NCBI GenBank assembly: GCA_036768485.1
Contig: JAVLUZ010000709.1
Coordinates: 223,007 to 287,006, forward strand
Source: Mermis nigrescens
Lineage: Eukaryota; Nematoda; Enoplea; Mermithida; Mermithidae
Direction of reading: 5' to 3'
DNA: 64,000 nucleotides
The first letter of the stretch is position 1. The number at the start of each line of letters is the position of its first letter. The notes under the pieces are model-generated. The model did no database searches. It had not been told where the DNA came from and was given only the letters and a program-made list of their open reading frames with translations. The translations under genes were made by a program, and so were the position numbers. Positions 23,460 through 35,529 of this stretch are shown here, one piece after another.

Positions 23460-25707
23460 GCACATAATAAATGATTAAAAGGAAAGCAAAAGGCAAAAAA
23501 TGCGTGCACAAATACGCTGGAAAATATATGACGACCTCTGCAGCCAAGCAGGAAAAAGGACACAGCACAGATGGACTGGCGAAAAAACCGAGTCTAAGAA
23601 GACTCTTAAAAATTGTAGGAACTGCCTTAATGTCAAAAACTGCGCTCGCACGCAGTTTCAAATGATACACAAAAAGAGACGTTGACAGACAAACAAAGAG
23701 AAATGAAATGGATCTACGAATATAACAATAGGCCTATGTGCAAAAGCTTATGGTAAAAGAATGTTTAAACGAGATAGGCACAAATATGAGACACACACAT
23801 ATGACTTTAAGTACATGTAAGATATGATAACACACGTACCGATTCGTACTCAAGTTGCATTAAGCCTGAGTGCCCATTTTCCTATCGCGGATTTTGATTG
23901 AAAATATGTGGGAAAGGAATGAAAATATGATAGTTTTCAGAGGAAAGTCTTCCCGTGCGACTCGCTTAAGCGTTGCGCTTAACGGTCGCATACATGTGTG
24001 CGTAAATTGAGCACATAAATGTACATCTGGGCAAATCAGTTGTAGGTATGTAGGTACATTGTAACCCAATACAAATGGAAATTTGTGTTTATCCATTATG
24101 GCAAAACGGCGTGTAGAGGGATCTCTACACTGTCCCGGGTGTCGAGAAAAATTTGCATGCAGTGTAAATTTTCACGCACAACAAAGTTTGTGCACCAATT
24201 TTTTGTGCAAAACAGCCATGGTGTGGAGCTGGGCGATTGTCAATTTGTGTTAACAGATCAGAGCGGGATGCTGACACATTTTTATGCACAAATGTATGTA
24301 TCAAAATGAATCAGATGACATATGGCTACATCAAACAATTGAGCAGCGGGAGAGAAAATTTGATGCGTCAATGATGCATTGGCAACGTAGTTTTGTGCAA
24401 CATATGGAATGACTGATTGCCCAAGACCCGGAGAATTTTGAATGAAAATAATTTATGATAGGAGGGCAGGTCACTTGGCTTAATTAGTATTGAGTACAAA
24501 AGAATCGAATTATGGACAAATTAAGCACACATATAGACAAGGACAATAAATGAAATAAAGACGGACAAATACAGTGAAATAACAAATATGTTTTTGGAAA
24601 AAGACGGAAAAGAATTCATAGTAATAAAAATATACATAGGAAAAATATGAACAATGGAGATAAGTAAAAAGAATCTTAGAAAATGTCCTAAAAGAGAGAG
24701 AAAATTTCTTGGATGCAAAAGATAACTAGTAAGTACAACAGGAAAAAATTTATGCAAAAATTAAATAAATATTATGACAAAAATTTAACAAACTGCTGGC
24801 GATTGATGACGCTGATCCTGGCACAGCAAAAATCAAACAAATAGAGAAAAAGTTCAAGTGCGACAATGTGGTTGATTGCAAGAAGTAGACAAGTGACCGG
24901 TGTGACAACTGTCAGTCGTATGCAAAGTAGATGGCAAAACGCGTAATTTAGACCTAGTGCAACTGGTTCCTTGAGACGGAATAGACAAAAAACACAACGT
25001 AATGATATGATGCTGAGCAGGACAATGGTCCTGCAATTGTGTAACCAAAGCGCGCAGCACGGATACAGACATCAGGGCGGCGCGATGCGGCACAGTGGTA
25101 TTGCGGCAACGATGAGAGTCTAAACGTGATGCTCATGGAATATTATGGCCAAAGCAGATGGCGGAGCAGTCAATTGTGAAGCCAAACACTTGGCTGCGGC
25201 GGCGCAGCGTGACTGGCAATTATGTTTAACGCGTTTGTAATGACATTGACGAGAACTATAATGTCCGGCAAGCTGCAAAGAATTGTGCGGCTGACGAACG
25301 GTGGAGGTAATGGCAAAATCGGTGGTATGCAAATCTGAAATGAATGAGGCGCTTCCTCAGTAGAACGCAAAGACCTAAGTTTGTGTCGCTATTGTTCCAT
25401 GTGACGACAACGCAAAGCAATTTGATTTTCTGTCAGTAAATCAACAGCGCATTGACACGTTTTCAAAGGCAGCTCACAAGAGGTCAATGTTGGCTCTCTA
25501 TGGAGAAGGGTTGAATCTTGAGCTGGAGTTGCGGATGCGTCGCGGTTGCTTTGTCAATTGCAAATTTCGTCTAATGCGGCTGGGGGGTCACGTCTAGGAA
25601 ACCTTGGATTTGTTGACACACCGAATAGCATGGAAAACGATTGGGCAAGTCATTGGCGGATTGGTACGCAAACAAAATAATTGAATTCGTTTATGCGCAG
25701 TATACAA
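23460..25707. other. Host-side DNA right of E1, with faint coding-like traces
   Basis: Continuation of the sequence interrupted by E1. Frames at 23461-23690 (with CRNCLNVKNCARTQF) and 24085-24310 (with HCPGCREKFACSVNFHAQ, then GVELGDCQFVLTDQSG after a shift) look mildly protein-like and contain Cys pairs. They are short and broken, and I cannot name a family. The stretch 24440-25700 has no convincing gene. Confidence 0.35.
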
Positions 25708-26048
25708 ATTAGTGTTGTAAAAGATGTCTTTATCTTTATCTTTTTAGCAAGATAAAGATAAAGATAAAGATTTCTTTATCTTTATCTTGATGATTTCTTT
25801 ATTTTATCTTTATCTTTATCTTTATCTTTTATAAAAATCACAGGCCATCTTTATCTTCATCTTTATCTTTTTGATAGGATTTTATATTGCTAAAAAAGAT
25901 AAAGTATGTACTTAAGATAGCAAGTAATCCAAAATGCAGGTTTGATGTGAAATACATTTAGACGCATTGAAGTTTCACTGTAACGCAAGAAAAGAAAAGA
26001 AAACGATTGTTTAAACCCTACGGCGTGCGGCCCAAACTAATGTCTGTA
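25708..26048. repeat. AAAGAT-rich repeat, right copy of the inverted pair
   Basis: Reverse complement of 8590-8857, with the same order of ATCTTT runs, 'caggccatctttat', 'tccaaaatgcaggttt' and 'cgattgtttaaaccctac'. It is slightly longer because of extra sequence near 25890-25925. Confidence 0.8.
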
Positions 26049-26289
26049 TCTCAACCTAAGTAAACGGGAGTGATACCGATCTAAGCGGGATTACTACTAC
26101 TAGCACCCACGTTAATCTATAGTCTGTTTCATTTATCCGAGAGCTTTGTCAGTGAATGTTTTTGGTGGCTACAGTCATTTCTTCTTTCTTATGTACTGTA
26201 GGTCGCTAGATCTTACTATAGCTACGGAGCATGGAAGGGTTTTTCAATAGCATTTTTGCGGCATAATTTAGGGTGTGGGTAAAATCCGG
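26049..26289. repeat. Inserted piece carrying one end of the TATAGTCTG family
   Basis: Absent from the left inverted copy. It contains 'ctatagtctgtttcattta' near 26118 and a body, 'gtaggtcgctagatcttac', that matches the right end of the element at 57665-58817 in reverse. The opposite end is not visible. Confidence 0.6.
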
Positions 26290-26868
26290 AAAGGGAAACG
26301 GAAATGATGGGTAAAATCCGGAAACGGAAACAGTGGGCAAAGCTGGAAACCAAAACGGAAACGATGGGTAAAAGCCAGAAACTGAAACGATCCAAACCGC
26401 CAGAACCGGGGTTCCCCAAGTAGGGCACTTCAGGGTGAACCCCATAGGTGGGCAGCACCGAAATTCTGGGGGGGTGAAAAAATTTCTGGGGGCGGGGCTG
26501 ACAAAATTTTCAAAGGTCATAAAATGGTCTTAAAAGTGGTCGTATTGCGAAAAAACACCATTTTTCGAAGTTTCTCATCGAGCACTATCAAATGGCATCA
26601 AAAAATCGCTAAAAAGCAAAAAAATTCAAAAATTGAATTCTGGGGGGTAGGTATTTTGATTTCTGGGATGGGGTATTCCAACTTCTGGGGGTGCATACCC
26701 TCCAACCCCCCACGCACATGTGTGGTCAACATCCCCAACCCCTTTTCTGGCAAAGTTTGTCTCACTGAAGGGGGTTTAGGGGCTCGGAAAGGGGGCCCTT
26801 GATTCATATGTGTAGCTGACCCTGGTTTTGTCGGGGGTTTCTGCGCCCTGGGGGTAGTCCAAAGCATA
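26290..26868. repeat. Inverted satellite piece with a short GGAAACGG tandem
   Basis: At 26275-26390 a unit like 'gggtaaaatccggaaacgg' is repeated about four times with a ~30-bp period. The ~179-bp satellite follows (26395-26442), is interrupted by a hAT-like element (26443-26724) and resumes to about 26868. The orientation is opposite to 7700-8480. Confidence 0.75.
26443..26724 (-). mobile_element. Small hAT-like MITE, copy 7 (in satellite)
   Basis: 282 bp in reverse orientation, CATAGGTGGGC...GCACATGTGTG. The flanking octamers GTGAACCC and GTCAACAT agree at only five of eight bases. The family is clear from the body, but the duplication is weak. Confidence 0.8.
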
Positions 26869-27783
26869 GACATAGCCATGGGGGCATTGGGGCACATGCC
26901 CCCTCCCGAAATTTTTCAGAAATATTGTTGATTTTTCTGTTGCAATAATTTGTGCCCAGAAAACGGAATTTAAAAAGGCAAAAACGTCAAAATTTTTCCG
27001 GCGCTTCGCGCGGAGTCATTATTATTTATTGTTATATAGATCCAATGAATTTAAAAGCTTGAATCAGCTAAAATAATCCAGCACTTCACATCACTTTAGT
27101 AATTTAATGCACTATTTAATCGTTGAATGAAACTGTGCATACTATCTTGAGCATAATAGTAAAAGTGCGAAAATTATTGTGTACCAGTTTGTCCATTCTC
27201 TGCTTTGTTTGTCTTTTGTGTACCACTTTGTCTATTCTTTGCATTGTTGTCTTTCTTTACAAGGTGACATAATCCTATTTTAAATGGAAGGAATGGCCAA
27301 ATTTTCTTATGTTTTTGCGCATTTCCTATTTTCTGAACTGCATCTTGTTGATAAGAAGGCCACAAATGGACCTGAAAACGGTAAGAACAAAATGTTCATT
27401 GATACATTTTTCTTTATCTTATTGGCAGCGACACGTTGCTGCGCTATGTAATTAGCAGAGGTCGAAAAACGCATTTCAGCCCAGAAGTTTTGTGCAATGT
27501 ACAAGTTCATCAATTTCAGGTATTTTTGGGCTTGCTTGATTCAGAACCGAGATTTGGCCGACTTTGCAAAAATTTTAACGTTTCTATTTAACATTAAGAT
27601 GCTTTTGTTACAAAATTTTCCGGGACTCTGCCCCGGACCCCGCTGGAAACGCTACACTACTAAAGGTCAAAAACTCAGGTTTATTATACATAGCGTTACT
27701 GGTATTCAAGGCAAAAGTAGTCTTAAAAAATTTTTGTTTATGTTTCCCCCCCCCGAACCAAAATCCTGGCTACGCCTCTGCAA
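26869..27783. mobile_element. hAT-like relic with CAGAGGCGTAGCCAGG-type end
   Basis: The right end 'atcctggctacgcctctg' and the left end 'catagacatagccatggggg' form imperfect inverted termini of a common hAT type. No matching duplication was found, so the ends may come from two insertions. One GGCGCTTCGCGCGG motif lies at 27000. No transposase seen. Confidence 0.45.
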
Positions 27784-29120
27784 GTTTTCTTGTGTTTTTT
27801 GCATTGTTTGTTTACTGAACTGTATGGCAAATATTTTTGCCGGCAAATTGCCGGGAAAAATTAAAAATTTTCCGGAAATGTAGTGCAAAAATAGCAAAAA
27901 TGTTAAATCGGTTTTTCACGGGACAAAAGTTCTTCGGGAAAAGTTGCCGATATAATTCCAGCTAAGGGCAAAGTTCCGGGGTTAAGGGGATAAATTTTCA
28001 CTAATAAGTCTTTCTGTATGTTATTGATGGCGACCTGTTGCTAAGGTACCTAAATATGTAAGTACTTAACTGAGTTTAAAAATCGCGTTTCAGCTAAAAA
28101 TGCATTCCAGGATTCAGCGGTCACCTAAGAAGTCTTGTGCATATTTGATCAATTTCAGTGTTTTTCGGTCTTAAATAAAAACCGAGATTTGACCAATTTC
28201 GTGTACATTTTCTTTTTTTACAAAATTTTCCATGGCTCCGCCTGAAGCTCGCTTTGAGTGCGCAATCCGAAATGCTCTCAAAGTCGCAAAATCTCCTTGC
28301 ACATGTTTACAGATTTTGGCTAAAAAGGTAGGTAAATAGGAATTACTATAAATTTTCGATTGTCTGTTTAAATAATTTTACAGCTGTATTAATTGAACCT
28401 ACAGAGCAAACAAGTCAAAATTTTTCGGCGCAAGCGCCAGTGACCGTCATACGTGTTCTTGGGGGGGGGGTGGTTGTCGACCCCCCGTAGAATCACTGCT
28501 GAATCCCGCAGAATGGTCACTGCCCCCTCCCCCTGCAGAATTGCCGATTTCTTAAAAAATCTTGAAAAGTTTGCTTTTTTACGCATTTTTAGCTCATTTT
28601 TGGCTCAAAGGTAATAAATTTTCGCCGTTTCGCGCCATATGCACATTTTTTGCATATATGTACTTCGTTCAATTTTTTCGATTTTTTCAGAAATTTTTTG
28701 GAATTTTTTAAATTTCTATGCTCTAGAAAGAACAACCACTGCTCTAAACGTCTAAAAATAGCGTTTTGGATGTGTATCTGACGTTTTTAAGCCCAAAAAA
28801 AGCCATTTTTTGAAAAATTTCCAGGGCCTGACCCCCTCTCCCCCAGATTTCGCATGCTGTACACGTATGGTGACCGTTATTTCGTATTTTGAATCTGCAG
28901 TATGTTTAAAAGCCTGAATCAATCACTATATTCATATGCTGCTAAATAACTTGGAGATTTGCAGTTTTTTTGTCAGACGACTACAAAGTGTTTAGGACGG
29001 TACTGAATGATTTATCACTTATGAGACCGTAAATTATATGGAATTATACAATAAAATGGTTAAACTTCAAAAATTTTTGGCACTTCGCGCCGCTTTACAT
29101 TTTTTATTTTTATTTTTTAT
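27784..29120. other. Old repeat sequence with a nested MITE
   Basis: No gene. Shares short words with 26990-27170 ('ttgaatca', 'aattt...ttcgcgcc') and carries variants of the GGCGC motif near 28427, 28622 and 29081. A clean insertion at 28448-28869 is listed separately. Confidence 0.4.
28448..28869. mobile_element. 422-bp hAT-like MITE, second family
   Basis: Ends CATACGTGTTCTTGGG and GCTGTACACGTATG, with a perfect 8-bp duplication GTGACCGT at 28440-28447 and 28870-28877. No coding capacity. A related copy is at 53514-53909. Confidence 0.88.
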
Positions 29121-29462
29121 TTATCCTATCTTGAACGCCTAAAGCTTCTTAACCTGCCTTCTTTAGAACTTCGTCGTCATCACATATGTCTATGTCTCAT
29201 GTATCAAATTATTAATGGTTTATCTTGTATTGATGCTTATGAATTTTTCATTTTTAGTCAAGGCACTACCAGATCAGTTAACAGTCGTAAACTTACGTTA
29301 CCAGTTGTCCGTTCCAATGCTCACCACAACGATTTTTTGCAAAGATACCGAAAAATCTGGAACTCCATACATAATCAAATAGTCTCTTCACCCAAAATCC
29401 GTTTGTTCAAAAAAGAGCTCCTTAACATTGATTTTACAAATTTATTGTTGGGACATACCTAG
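29121..29462 (+). pseudogene. LINE (non-LTR) reverse transcriptase C-terminal fragment
   Basis: A continuous frame from 29121 reads LSYLERLKLLNLPSLELRR and, a few residues on, CLMYQIINGL. This resembles the region C-terminal to the RT palm in CR1/Jockey-like LINEs (an 'ERL..L.L.SLE.RR...Y.I.NG' pattern). It ends at TAG 29462 after SPKIRLFKKELLN. The rest of RT and the endonuclease are absent, as in the common 5'-truncated LINE copies. No poly(A) tail was clearly seen. The nearby motif GGCACTTCGCGCCG at 29081 belongs to the neighbouring repeat. Confidence 0.72.
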
Positions 29463-29686
29463 TTACATCACTTCCGTGATCTTTGTATGTCCTTTTGTTC
29501 AGTCACTATTTTATCACGTATTTGCGTTTTAATAATTTTCGTGTATTTTTCTGACAATAAACACTTTCTTGTCTATCTTGTCTCTTGTCATTGTCAAAAA
29601 CCCTCACATTTGCATGAATACTCTATAAACGTCGAAAAACTCAGTTTTACTATGCATAACAGGTTACAGTGCTATATCAAAGCATT
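29463..29686. other. Spacer between LINE fragment and E2
   Basis: Short AT-rich stretch with no gene seen. The last bases before the LTR (near 29683-29687) would hold E2's target duplication, but its other side is lost. Confidence 0.5.
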
Positions 29687-30740
29687 CGTAAATGTAGCTG
29701 CCCGCACTGTACCTACTGAATCAGCAAAGATACGGACAAGGCTGACATTTGCCTTCAGGATTTACTTACGTAAGTACCTAGCTGCTCTTAGCGCTGGTTC
29801 CGATTGCATAGTTGCTCACAACATCGATCTTCTGAACCCTTGTAGACCTACGGCTTTGACTCCCTCAGTCCTAATATTGCTGACTGCTTCTTGTCGGGAG
29901 TCTCAGCAGCTACGCCCTTGATCCTATAAGTACCTATCTAAATCCCAGAATTGCCGCAAGGTCAGTTGACCTAACTCAACCCTGCTCAAGTTGATAAATT
30001 AACTTGTTTTCTGAGGTCCGGGTAAAACGGAAATGTTTTGTTTCCTAATTCGTATAGCACTTTGAAAATTGAAAACAACACCAACGAGCTCTAGACTGAT
30101 CAGCCATCAGAAACAATTAAATAATATTTTTAGCTAATTTTAGGGTTGAGAAAAGAATATTGAACTTTGAACGAAATAAATAACTAAAAACTATTTACCT
30201 ATCCTCTCCACCAAAAGCTCAGGAATCCTGAACGCTCGGGGCCAGCCTATCACATCCTTGGTATAATTCACCCCTGCGTGGATTTTATAATTTTATTCAA
30301 TAATGTACACACGGTGGGTGCCGGGAAGCAAAAACAATATCGCTAGATGATAAAATAAACCGAACAACTAATTCGTCGGAAAAGCAACTCCAATTAACAC
30401 CCCATCATGGGATCAATACAGTAAAACAAAAGTTTAAGTCAAATTAACATTATCCAAGATTACTCTCAAATCGACTCGTACAATAATACAATAAGCAGTA
30501 ACAAGTAAAACAATTACTATTACCATATACTTAATTCTATTTTACCGGACAAGTATCTAAAAGATTTTGTAATAAAAATTAAGGGATTTTTGTGAGAACT
30601 GAAGGCATAGCCACGAGCTCACTCTTCCGCAGATGTCAGCTCACAAATGGCTATGTTAACCGATACAGTACCAAGCTGTTGTCGGTAGGTCTGTGCGAAC
30701 TAATGGAACGAGTTCTCACCATATAACTCTCACAGATACA
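29687..30740 (-). repeat. E2 3' LTR
   Basis: About 1.05 kb on the minus strand, starting TGTATCTGTGAGAG at 30740 and ending GCTACATTTACG at 29687. Segment order matches the E1 LTR, including the polyadenylation signal (30292-30297 on the complementary strand) and the terminal block CAGTGCGG. The sequence is clearly diverged from E1, so E2 is a different lineage, not a recent duplicate. Confidence 0.85.
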
Positions 30741-31345
30741 CTACCCCACGTTTCGAAAAAAATTCGAAACACAGTAGCGAATTTTTTCGGGGGCTACTGA
30801 CGTCTGGATAAAAATAACAAAATAATAATAATATGAGCTGATGGTAACGTTTGCGCTCAGCAACTCTCTCAACGAAGCTAATTCTTGTTTCAGCTCATTA
30901 ACTTGCATGAAAAACTCTTCCTTTCTTTTTCCACAAAGTTCTTGCGCCCGAAGTAGTACCTTTTTGCACGAAAAACTTCGGCGCCTTTGCCTTCCTTCAG
31001 TCCCCGGGTAAGGAAAATTTTTGAATTGAAAAAGTTTTTGTAGATTGGGTGTGAGAACCCCTTGTCCGTTAAAGTATTAAGATACATTAATAGTAATACT
31101 GCTAATGAGCAAAAAATTTTAAGACACAAGATTATCAGGCAAGTAAAAGCCATTATGCATGAGGAAAAATTAAAGACATAAACAAAAATTAAAATATGAG
31201 GTAAATTTAAAACGAGGAATGTAACTATGCGATAATGACAAGAAAATAAGCACCAGAGAATCAAGAAATTACAATGATAATTAGACGCAAAAAAGGTCAA
31301 ACAAAAAACAAATAATATAATGCGAAAAAGTCCTGGAATCCACAT
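30741..31345 (-). pseudogene. E2 ORF4: hydrophobic then coiled-coil protein
   Basis: ATG at 31345 opens MWIPGLFRIILFVF and a series of hydrophobic segments, including TFLVLNLP and TCLIILCLKI, then LNTLTDKG. After a frameshift near 30930 it continues in another frame as EEFFMQVNELKQELASLREL, a heptad-like stretch. It ends FFRNVG at TAG 30741-30743, exactly against the LTR start at 30740. If made, it could be a multi-span membrane protein with a coiled-coil tail. The position fits an env gene, but I see no furin site, fusion peptide or signal peptide that would support that name. E1 holds the corresponding relic. Confidence 0.5.
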
Positions 31346-31591
31346 CAGGAAAAACGAAAAACGAAAAAGCTGCTGGTCGAGTCAACAGCTGTCGCAGAGT
31401 TTATAATTTCGAACTTCAAAGTTCGGTAGTGATCCCGATAATTAGATTTCGATCCGTGGGCTTTGCCGCAGCGACGCAGAAAAGATTCGCGGTCAGTCTG
31501 TTGCGACATGTATTTGAACGTTCCTTTCACAATATGGTGATGTGTTGCGACCATATAAATGTTGACGTAAACTACGATGCGGATCAACAGG

Positions 31592-34500
31592 TCAATCGTC
31601 ATCCTCGTCATCGTCATTGTCATCATCCGCGTAACAACGCGGTGTTAGCGGAACTGTCATCTGATATGGTTCTGGAGTGAATCCATAAGACTGTTCGCGA
31701 AGCATGTCGCGGGAATGTTCCTTCAATTGTGAAATAGGCCACGGCGGTGGCAATAAAGGCTCACATCGAGGGGGTGGTTGCGGATAGACCTGACTGGGTT
31801 CAAAATTTGGATACGGTGTTGAATAAAATGATTGATCCTGCTGTTGACGCAGGCGAGATTGTTGACGATCCTGATGAGTTTCGTGGTTTGGTTGTGATTG
31901 TTGTCAATACTCGCGTGGCTGCTGCTGTCGCAAGCGCAACATATGTCCAGCATGTGCCTGCAAGTACAATTCGGAACACGAATGCATCACTGAATACTGT
32001 TTTGGCCGCGTTGGAGCCTGCGTACGTGCTTGTGTTTGCAATTGCAGTTTTATTTGCAGTTTTTCTTGCATTTGTGCCTGTGGTTTTGTTTGTGATTGTG
32101 ATTGCGACTGCAATTGGGATTGCGATTGCCTGGACAAATGCGGAGCTTGCCGCGTAGCCCCCCTGTGGCTCGCACTTGCTTGCTATTGCGTGCAAACTTT
32201 GGCTCAAACTAGCCGTTTCACATGTTCTTTTTCTAAATTTTTTAAACGATGCAAAGTGTGTTGCGATTTTGAGTCATAAAATTTGTTTAATCAACAATAA
32301 TGTTGATTGTCGGACATTTCACAAATGCCTGATGCGATAATGAGCGAGCCAGCACAACACAGACGCGTCACGTGTTGCGGTACTTTGGGAGCAAGTGTTT
32401 TCCTTTTGCGCTATTCAATGACCATGTGCGCTCGTCGCATTGTGACTTGAGCTGGTATAGACGAATCAACATCTTGCCTTTCTTTGTTCGCCGTGGACCT
32501 GCACGGGTCTTGCAAAGAGGCTTGACATCTGTCTCTGCAAATTTTTCCTAAATCCGCTTGCAATTTGTGTTTGAGGTAGTATACCTATTTTTGGCGACCT
32601 TTGTACCAATCAAATTGCACTGGGACAGCAAATTCTGGATCAGTTTAAACACAAACGGCTCAAATTGTGCAATGCTATTCGGCCTGGTCTTCAATTCGCT
32701 CAGTCAGTTCCAGGAATTTTGGAAAAGTGTCAACTGGCGCCGGCGTGTATGATGGGCCGAGAAAAGCCACACGCAACATACGACACAGTTGCTCAACCAT
32801 TTGCCAGGGTTGGCCGTACTAATCGTCTGTCCAAGAATTCCAAAAGCACTTTTGCTTGCATAACATCTATAGATGAAAATATCAGTAGGAACCGATAATT
32901 TAATTCATATTTGGCTTGGAATTTGCAAACGTTTTCGAAAATATCAATCATTTGTTGCATAGTGACCAATAATGGTGCCATATGATCCGGTGCTGGGCAC
33001 ACTAGGTGCGGCAATGCTTCAGGGAGAATGTTCCAAGCTTGGCCATCGGTCATAACACTCGGAGTTTTGAGGTACTGGTGACTAACCAAGTATTCTAGTG
33101 GAACTTCATAAAGCATCATTCCGGTGGTTAAGAAAAACCAATTTCTCACAAAATAGTCATCCGGATAATAAAGACGTTGAAACACGCTCATTTGCGTGAT
33201 GAAACACGGCGGTGGTCCGCGATCAGCCTCTATTGCGGGTTGTGCGACTGATACCCAGGCCAAGGGGCGCTGGGGTGAATCGGCTGTGGACGAACGTCGC
33301 AAATGGATTGCATAAACGTTGTTGAGGTGAACTTGAGCAGCCTCTAACAGTTCGTCATACATTGTTGATCCTTCTATGTCACCTAAGTAGGTACGCAGAT
33401 CATGCAAAACCTCAGGGACAATATAGCACGGAGGATCGCGAGCCAAAGTTTTGACTATTTGGAAAAAATGTGCCAAATAGGAAGAGCAATTGCGCTGTTG
33501 CGCATTTTGTTCAGCTGATGCATGTTGGCGAACAATTTCTACATGCAGAGGTGGTGTGTCATCCGCATTCAGTGGTATATTTTGGGTACCCAGTGGCTGA
33601 ACGCACACATTGATATCCGATATACCTGCCGTAGTGCCAACAGTAATTTGTGACGCAACTGGTGGCGCGCTTTGTGACGCAATTTGTGACGCAATTTGTG
33701 TTGATAACACAGCTTGCGACACCTCTTGAGGTGGCAGCGTAGGTTGTGTTCGAGTAGGTGAATCCAAAATTTTGGTCACTATGATATCCGGCCCTGCGTG
33801 TTGTTCTTCCCAATCCGATTGCGGCATCAGGAACAAACGCAGAGTATCCGTCAACGCATGCAACAGAGTTGCGAGCAATTGTTAAGCAATTGCTTGCGTT
33901 GCGAGAAGGGTCCCCCTGGAGCGGATAAAATACACCCACATTTGGAAGGCAATAAATTCGCTTGCATTGCAGTTTCAGATTCTGGCAATGCAATTACAAG
34001 GCCTGAGGGCAATAAATTTGCCTGCTCAGTGGTCACAGATGGTCCGATTCCGACCATCGGAGTTTTAAATTGTGGCTCAGCTTGCAAAATAGTCGTAGTG
34101 GCCGGTGTAGATGTTATGACAGCGGTCAGTTTGGGAGCAGTTGCTACGGGCAAGCCCAGCTGGAAGCTGGCATTGTCCTGCAACTTGCGCCCCGCTAAAT
34201 ACGGATTATAGCAAACCGTTTTGTGCAATGGTGTCTCAGCCGCCATGGTAAGCAATTTAGCCATGGCTATGGCCGCTTTGGGCTGTGGAGGCGGCATATA
34301 GAAGTCTAAAGGCGTTACAACTTCTCTGCCATCCGAATTTACTTCAGCCTCAGCCGCCAAGCTGGTCGACTGGCCTTGCAATGGCTTACAAGACAACAGA
34401 CATCGCACTTTCTTTTTAGTTTCGCCTTTTTTAACGAATTTTTTGTCATCTTTAAAATAAAACGGCAATGGTTTTTGATCATCCGTAATGCAATTGTTTT

Positions 34501-35529
34501 GCGAGCAGACTTCCATCAATATGAACACATTGATGGTAATCAACACATCCAACGCCATATAGATTTGCATGGCGGGTGGTAGCGTTAAGGTCCATGCCTG
34601 ACCCCAATTGTCAGGGTCATCTTCATCAATGAACATATCAAAGAAGAACTCTACCAAACGCTTCAGCTTATGCGAGAAAGCTTTGATATTTTGGCGGCAA
34701 ATGAACGTGTTCGAATTACTAAGTATGTTAATAAAGATCGCCAAAAAATGATATTTCCAGTGCATATTACGGCAAATTTTGGCATCAGGAATTGCCAAAA
34801 TTTCTTCAAACGTGGGTCCGAAGACGTGAAAATACGCAATTTTATCTTGCGTTGGGTCATGGCACACTAGCCGTATGTCCGTAAGAGACGTTGCTAGCAT
34901 TTGGTGCAACCCGAATGGTAGGCTTGGGAAAACAAGACACATCCTAGCAAAAAATATGGCCATATGCACTGGCCAGCATTATGTAATGGACAAATGGACC
35001 ATTTTTGTCCGGGTACGTGGGACAAAATTGCTTGTACCGGTCTTCCCAATCTGTGTAATTTAAATCTTTTCTGTCATTTACAAACTCAGAATCGTAGCCT
35101 AAGTATAATGTGCCATTTATTATGTTTGACGGCTGGAGCAAAGCCAGCATAGCCTCGTATGATTGTTGATCATTGGTGACCAACGCAGTTTGGAGTATGT
35201 TCAGCTTTGGCACAAAGCGTAGCCAGTGGATAACGTCCAAACTTGTCGGCCCACCAAAGTTCCTGATTATTTATGCATTTTTGATGGCACCTAGCCTCGT
35301 TCTTGTGTTTGTATTTTATTTCTTTTACGCTTAGTGCTTCTAATTCATTTATGTGCTGATCGTCATTTTGCGGCAATGGGTCTGGGAAGTCCAACCCCCG
35401 TTCGGTGGCCACTTCCACCATTGCCATGTGAAAGTCATCTAGGGTTGTTGGGTTGCGTCCTTTGAGTGTAAATTGGCGACTAGCTGACTCCAAGAGCGTC
35501 GATTTGCAAGAGGCACCTTTGTCAGCCAT
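31592..35529 (-). pseudogene. E2 ORF3: large unrecognised conserved protein
   Basis: About 3.94 kb, some 1,300 codons, starting at ATG 35529 and interrupted by a few frameshifts. Long open stretches remain: 35529-35170, 35240-34944, 34969-33851 and 33878-32793. The N-terminal region has LLQPSNIINGTLYLGYDSEF, NGPFVHYIM, then IAYFHVFGPTFEEI and ALDVLITINVFILME. The middle is low-complexity and rich in Ala, Pro and Gln. The next block has FFLTTGMMLYEVPLEYLVS and CPAPDHMAPLLVTMQQM. The end has a Gln/Ser-rich repeat (32137-31904), SYGFTPEPYQ, PRC and an Asp tail, stopping at 31592. I cannot assign a domain. Confidence 0.72.

Noticed and set aside
26869..27783. Complete hAT element
   Set aside because: The two ends look alike but no 8-bp duplication was found, so the boundaries may come from separate insertions. 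Kept only as a low-confidence relic.
29487..29921. 144-codon plus-strand frame
   Set aside because: It runs mostly through the E2 LTR in antisense and shows no protein-like conservation.
31747..32207. Open frames on the plus strand and in a second minus frame rich in Ala and Val
   Set aside because: They are other-frame readings of the Gln-rich repeat in ORF3, which matches E1 only in the minus frame at 32137-31904.
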